Shown one piece after another: positions 6,329 through 8,248 of a stretch of DNA of 8,248 bases (position 1 is the first letter of the stretch; each line of letters opens with the position of its first letter). Under the pieces are notes generated by a model. It searched no databases. It was not told the DNA's origin and saw only the letters and a program-made list of their open reading frames with translations. Location of the stretch: positions 1 through 8,248 of the forward strand of contig UREA01000047.1 of the NCBI GenBank assembly GCA_900546715.1, written 5' to 3'. The stretch comes from an uncultured Mycoplasmatota bacterium. Its GTDB lineage: Bacteria > Bacillota_I > Bacilli_A > RF39 > UBA660. A program made the position numbers and the translations under genes.

Positions 6329-6335
6329 TGGATAA
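6308..6335. repeat. Direct repeat ATGGATAA over the promoter, possible operator
   Basis: ATGGATAA occurs at 6308-6315 and 6328-6335, exactly 20 bases (about two helical turns) apart. One copy lies in the spacer and the other abuts the -35 box of the minus-strand promoter. That placement fits a repressor dimer binding on one face of DNA, but short repeats in AT-rich DNA can arise by chance. Confidence 0.35.
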
Positions 6336-6361
6336 AATATAACTTTTTTAAATAAAAAATT

Positions 6362-6385
6362 AAAAAAAGACTATGTCTTTTTTTT
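6362..6385. terminator. AT-rich hairpin with T-run between divergent genes
   Basis: AAAAAAAGAC (6362-6371) pairs with GTCTTTTTTT (6375-6384) around TAT, and reads as a weak terminator in both directions. It lies upstream of the surface-protein promoter and may insulate the two divergent units. Confidence 0.45.
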
Positions 6386-6390
6386 AATTT

Positions 6391-6400
6391 ATGTTATACT
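6391..6400 (+). promoter_or_regulatory. Extended -10 promoter of the surface-protein gene
   Basis: TGTTATACT (6392-6400) is an extended -10 element with TATACT at 6395-6400. The -35 region has no good match because it falls in the hairpin at 6362-6385. The predicted start near 6407 leaves a 25-base leader with AGGGTGA, which supports initiation at GTG 6432. Confidence 0.5.
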
Positions 6401-6431
6401 AATTATAGTAATGAATAGTAGGGTGAAACGA

Positions 6432-7874
6432 GTGAAGAATATTATTAATAGAATTAAAAATGATAAAGTATTATTTTTCTTAAGTATTTTAATAATAGGA
6501 GTATTTCTTGTATTAGTTATAAGAATAACATACTCTTATCTTGCGGCTTATATAAATGAAGCAGGAGAAAGTGCGACATTAAGTAGTGATACTGTTGATG
6601 AATTTAAGTTTATTGAAGGTGATAAACTTGATTTAAATGTTACACCAACTACACTACCTGAAGGCGGAGGAAATTATTCTCAAAGTACCACTTATGGGGC
6701 ATCATTATTAGCTAATTCTACTAATAATACAGCAGAAGAATCTTATTATGTTTATTTTAATGTTACTGCAAATACTTTAGGTTATATTCAAGAAGGTAAT
6801 CCTGAAGTAATTCTTACAGTTTTTCAAGGGGAAACAGAAATAACTAATATTGATGGTCTTACTTATGGAACATATAATGGGGTAACTGGTTTTGATGTAA
6901 CAACTGCAACAGGTATGTTTACTGTTGCCAGTGATTATGCAATCACTTCTAATTCTTCAACTGATGCAACAGTACAAAATTGGACATTTACTTTAACTTA
7001 TTTGAATCAAAACTATGACCAATCAGGTAATTACGGCAATAACATGAATGTTGAATTTATTATGACAAAAGAAGAAAGAACTGTTACATTAGCCGATTAT
7101 GTTATTAGTCAATATACAGGAACTGATGGAGAAAATGGATTATATTATCATGATGCAGATTTAGCAAACAGTGCAGCAGATAATAGCTACCGTTACGCGG
7201 GAGCTAGTGCTAATGTGAACAATTATGTTTGTTTTGGTGATGATTGTAGTAATGAAGATAATTTATATAGAATCATTGGGGTATTTGATAATGAAGTTAA
7301 GCTAATAAAAGCCACAAGTTATGGAGATAATGTATGGGATGCTGATATTGTAAATACCTGGGACGCAACAACAAAACCAGATATATATACAACATTAAAT
7401 GATACATATTATAATAGTTTAGGTACAACAAGGCTAAATAAGATAGATGATGCCACTTGGAAAGTTGGAGCTTTTCCAGATACATATTATAATGATTCTT
7501 TGAAAACAAATTATGATTATGAAGTTGGAGTAAATCAAACTGGTTATGAAGAAACAATGAAAATAGGATTAATGTATGTTGGTGATTATGTATATGCATC
7601 AAGTTCAAATAATTGGACAGCATCATTATATGATTATGGAAGGGCTACCGATCCAAATGAGGGATGGCTTTATTTAGGAGTTTACGAGTGGACCATTTCC
7701 CGCAGTTCTGGTTATTCCAACGTTGCTTGGTTTGTGTTTGCGGGTGGGTACTTGGACAGCGGCGGCGACTACGTGAATGGCGCGCATGCGGTTCGCCCGT
7801 CCTTCTATCTAACATCTTCCACGACCTATGTATCGGGCAGTGGCGCCGCCACTGACCCGATTGTGATAAACTAG
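6432..7874 (+). CDS. Membrane-anchored surface protein with a DGR-variable C-type-lectin-like C-terminus
   Basis: The protein has 480 residues from GTG 6432 (AGGGTGA five bases upstream; ATG 6411 has no such site and would add seven residues). A basic start and a membrane segment at about 13-33 (VLFFLSILIIGVFLVLVIRI) anchor it, leaving nearly everything outside the cell. Residues 50-215 are a Thr/Asn/Gly-rich beta region, possibly TasA/camelysin-like. Residues 215-480 have the layout of formylglycine-enzyme/C-type-lectin-like domains: NNYVCFGDDC (possible disulfide C267-C272), LYRIIGVF, WTISRSSG..NVAW and the closing AVRPSFYL...SGSGAATDPIVI. Codons 422-440 and beyond form a variable region that copies a template 396 bases downstream, with adenine-only changes. 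The last 60 codons jump from under 30% to over 55% GC, so this end has a different history from the rest. A ligand-binding or adhesion role is inferred from the fold. Confidence 0.85.
   Translation: MKNIINRIKNDKVLFFLSILIIGVFLVLVIRITYSYLAAYINEAGESATLSSDTVDEFKFIEGDKLDLNVTPTTLPEGGGNYSQSTTYGASLLANSTNNTAEESYYVYFNVTANTLGYIQEGNPEVILTVFQGETEITNIDGLTYGTYNGVTGFDVTTATGMFTVASDYAITSNSSTDATVQNWTFTLTYLNQNYDQSGNYGNNMNVEFIMTKEERTVTLADYVISQYTGTDGENGLYYHDADLANSAADNSYRYAGASANVNNYVCFGDDCSNEDNLYRIIGVFDNEVKLIKATSYGDNVWDADIVNTWDATTKPDIYTTLNDTYYNSLGTTRLNKIDDATWKVGAFPDTYYNDSLKTNYDYEVGVNQTGYEETMKIGLMYVGDYVYASSSNNWTASLYDYGRATDPNEGWLYLGVYEWTISRSSGYSNVAWFVFAGGYLDSGGDYVNGAHAVRPSFYLTSSTTYVSGSGAATDPIVIN
7695..7784 (+). repeat. 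DGR variable region (VR) in the surface-protein gene
   Basis: 7695-7751 matches 8091-8147 at 52 of 57 positions. The differences (7705 G, 7713 T, 7722 G, 7723 T, 7744 G) all face A in the other copy and turn Asn or Asp codons into Ser, Tyr, Val and Gly. Beyond the match, 7755-7769 reads GAC AGC GGC GGC GAC, each one derivable from AAC by changing only adenines, so variation probably continues to about 7784. GC-rich GTTCGCCCGTCC at 7791-7802 would suit the invariant initiation (IMH) end. Confidence 0.8.
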
Positions 7875-7886
7875 GGTTAGGACATT

Positions 7887-7918
7887 GCTCGTCTTGGGCC
7901 CTTGCGGTCCAGGCGAGC
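7887..7918 (+). other. GC-rich hairpin just downstream of the VR gene
   Basis: GCTCGTCTTGG (7887-7897) pairs with CCAGGCGAGC (7909-7918) with one bulged T and one G-U pair. It begins 12 bases after the stop codon. It could terminate the gene only weakly, since no T-run follows, and could instead be the hairpin or cruciform that known DGRs (Bordetella phage BPP-1) need just after the VR. An alternative pairing uses ATTGCTC (7884-7890) with GAGCAAT (7933-7939). Confidence 0.6.
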
Positions 7919-7978
7919 GGGGTGCAATTTTAGAGCAATTGGAAGGCAAAAAATCCAGCAGTGAAAGATTGTTGCTAT

Positions 7979-8059
7979 AAAAACGTCTGGGCAACTGCGA
8001 AGCGGGTGTCCAGGGGATGGCGTTTTTTGGGTTTATCAACATCCGCTGGTATAGCGGAT
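7979..8059 (+). ncRNA. Candidate structured RNA between VR and TR (two hairpins)
   Basis: AAAAACG (7979-7985) pairs with CGTTTTT (8021-8027). Inside it CTGGGCA (7987-7993) pairs with TGTCCAG (8007-8013), and CTGC-GAA-GCGG caps the stem at 7995-8005. A second perfect hairpin, ATCCGCT (8041-8047) with AGCGGAT (8053-8059), follows. The stretch 7875-8060 is up to 57% GC, has no convincing ORF, and is not a tRNA, SRP or other RNA that I recognise. It may be a cis element of the retroelement or part of its RNA. Confidence 0.45.
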
Positions 8060-8065
8060 TATAAT
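8036..8065 (+). promoter_or_regulatory. Possible promoter for a TR-containing RNA
   Basis: A perfect TATAAT at 8060-8065 is 18 bases from TCAACA (8036-8041), with the hairpin 8041-8059 largely filling the spacer. Start near 8072, about 19 bases before the template repeat, and the terminator at 8206-8241 would give an RNA of about 170 nt. The -35 box is weak. Confidence 0.35.
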
Positions 8066-8090
8066 ACTATACTTGGGTAATCTTCTATTA

Positions 8091-8147
8091 ATTTCCCGCA
8101 ATTCTGGTAATTCCAACAATGCTTGGTTTGTGTTTGCGGATGGGTAC
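8091..8147 (+). repeat. DGR template repeat (TR), 5' part only
   Basis: In the frame of the VR it reads ISRNSGNSNNAWFVFADGY, with AAT/AAC codons wherever the VR has changed, which is the classic design of a TR that diversifies Asn codons. Of 57 positions 11 are A; five of these differ from the VR and none of the 46 others do. Similarity stops abruptly around 8148-8152, so the 3' half, including the expected run of AAC codons and the IMH* end, is missing. No reverse transcriptase follows in the window. Confidence 0.75.
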
Positions 8148-8179
8148 CTGAATTATCGGACTTTTCTTATAATTCAGGT
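8146..8179. repeat. Perfect 11-bp inverted repeat at the broken end of the TR
   Basis: ACCTGAATTAT (8146-8156) is the reverse complement of 8169-8179 with a 12-base loop. It begins within the last bases of TR homology. TTATCGGAC at 8153-8161 recurs exactly at 8179-8187 and as TTATTGGAC at 8196-8204. These short repeats mark where the TR was cut or rearranged. Confidence 0.6.
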
Positions 8180-8205
8180 TATCGGACAAATTTAGTTATT
8201 GGACA

Positions 8206-8241
8206 AAAAGCACTAGAAACAAGTAATCTAGTGCTTTTATT
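8206..8241 (+). terminator. Intrinsic terminator at the end of the TR region
   Basis: AAAAGCACTAGA (8206-8217) pairs perfectly with TCTAGTGCTTTT (8227-8238) around a 9-base loop, ending in a short T-run (TTTTATT). It would stop transcription from the TR region or from read-through of the surface-protein gene. Confidence 0.8.
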
Positions 8242-8248
8242 AAAATAT

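Noticed and set aside
7297..7855. Minus ORF 7297-7626 and plus ORF 7664-7855
   Set aside because: Both are out-of-frame shadows of the surface-protein gene; the first is His/Leu/Tyr/Asn-rich antisense text and the second is an effect of the GC-rich end.
7809..8042. Minus-strand 77-codon ORF across the GC-rich hairpin region
   Set aside because: No ribosome binding site or recognisable motif; the stops are rare there because of GC content, and the DNA is better explained by hairpins.
7875..8060. tRNA, SRP RNA, tmRNA or integron attC site
   Set aside because: No cloverleaf, CCA end, SRP GGAA tetraloop pattern, tag ORF or attC core sites could be found.
8091..8204. The downstream repeat as a second VR or as simple duplicated gene debris
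   Set aside because: A second VR would show changes at adenine positions in both copies; here all mismatches are A in this copy only. A faint LYLG-like similarity just upstream keeps the debris idea alive but does not explain the adenine bias.
7875..8248. Reverse transcriptase or avd gene of the DGR
   Set aside because: No frame gives an RT motif (YxDD) or a helical avd-sized protein; if present they must be beyond the window.

Overview
The window is very AT-rich (mostly about 20-30% GC by eye), uses TGG for Trp and TGA as a stop (so not the Mycoplasma code), and has Gram-positive Shine-Dalgarno sites. The order tgt, small TIGR04086-type membrane gene, DUF421 gene resembles the tgt-yrzE-yrbG neighbourhood of Bacillus. 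Together this suggests an uncultured, probably host-associated Bacilli/Firmicutes bacterium. The exact lineage is inferred.

Layout. Positions 1-860 (minus strand) hold two broken genes meeting at a junction near 680: a radical SAM C-terminal part without its cysteine motif, and the start of a small DUF3592-like membrane protein. Positions 1031-2233 encode an AAA_21-type ATPase with no partner gene next to it. Positions 2234-2640 contain its terminator, a family of three 26-base palindromes and a decayed phage antirepressor fragment on the minus strand. Positions 2641-5119 are the housekeeping block: tgt, a pilin-like gene broken by a stop codon, a TIGR04086-type membrane protein on the minus strand, and a DUF421 membrane protein. 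A possible small RNA follows at 5156-5241. Positions 5240-6268 (minus) encode an unusual protein with an N-terminal HExxH zincin-like domain and a MuF-C-like C-terminal domain. It is divergent from the last gene (6432-7874), a membrane-anchored surface protein ending in a C-type-lectin-like domain.

The most striking region is 7680-8150. The last 190 bases of the surface-protein gene change abruptly to 50-68% GC. Inside them, 7695-7751 is repeated at 8091-8147. The two copies differ at five positions, and all five are adenines in the downstream copy, falling in AAT/GAT codons and changing the amino acid. This is the signature of a diversity-generating retroelement (DGR): the gene end is the variable region (VR) and the downstream copy is a template repeat (TR). 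The TR is cut off after about 57 bases, no reverse transcriptase or avd gene lies in the window, and three strong hairpins sit between VR and TR. The locus is therefore either a decayed DGR or one served in trans by an RT elsewhere.

How the genes work together: the central block looks ancestral and unrelated to the flanks. The flanks are accessory DNA (orphan ATPase, antirepressor remnant, toxin-like protein, DGR target). No direct functional link between accessory genes can be shown from sequence alone.
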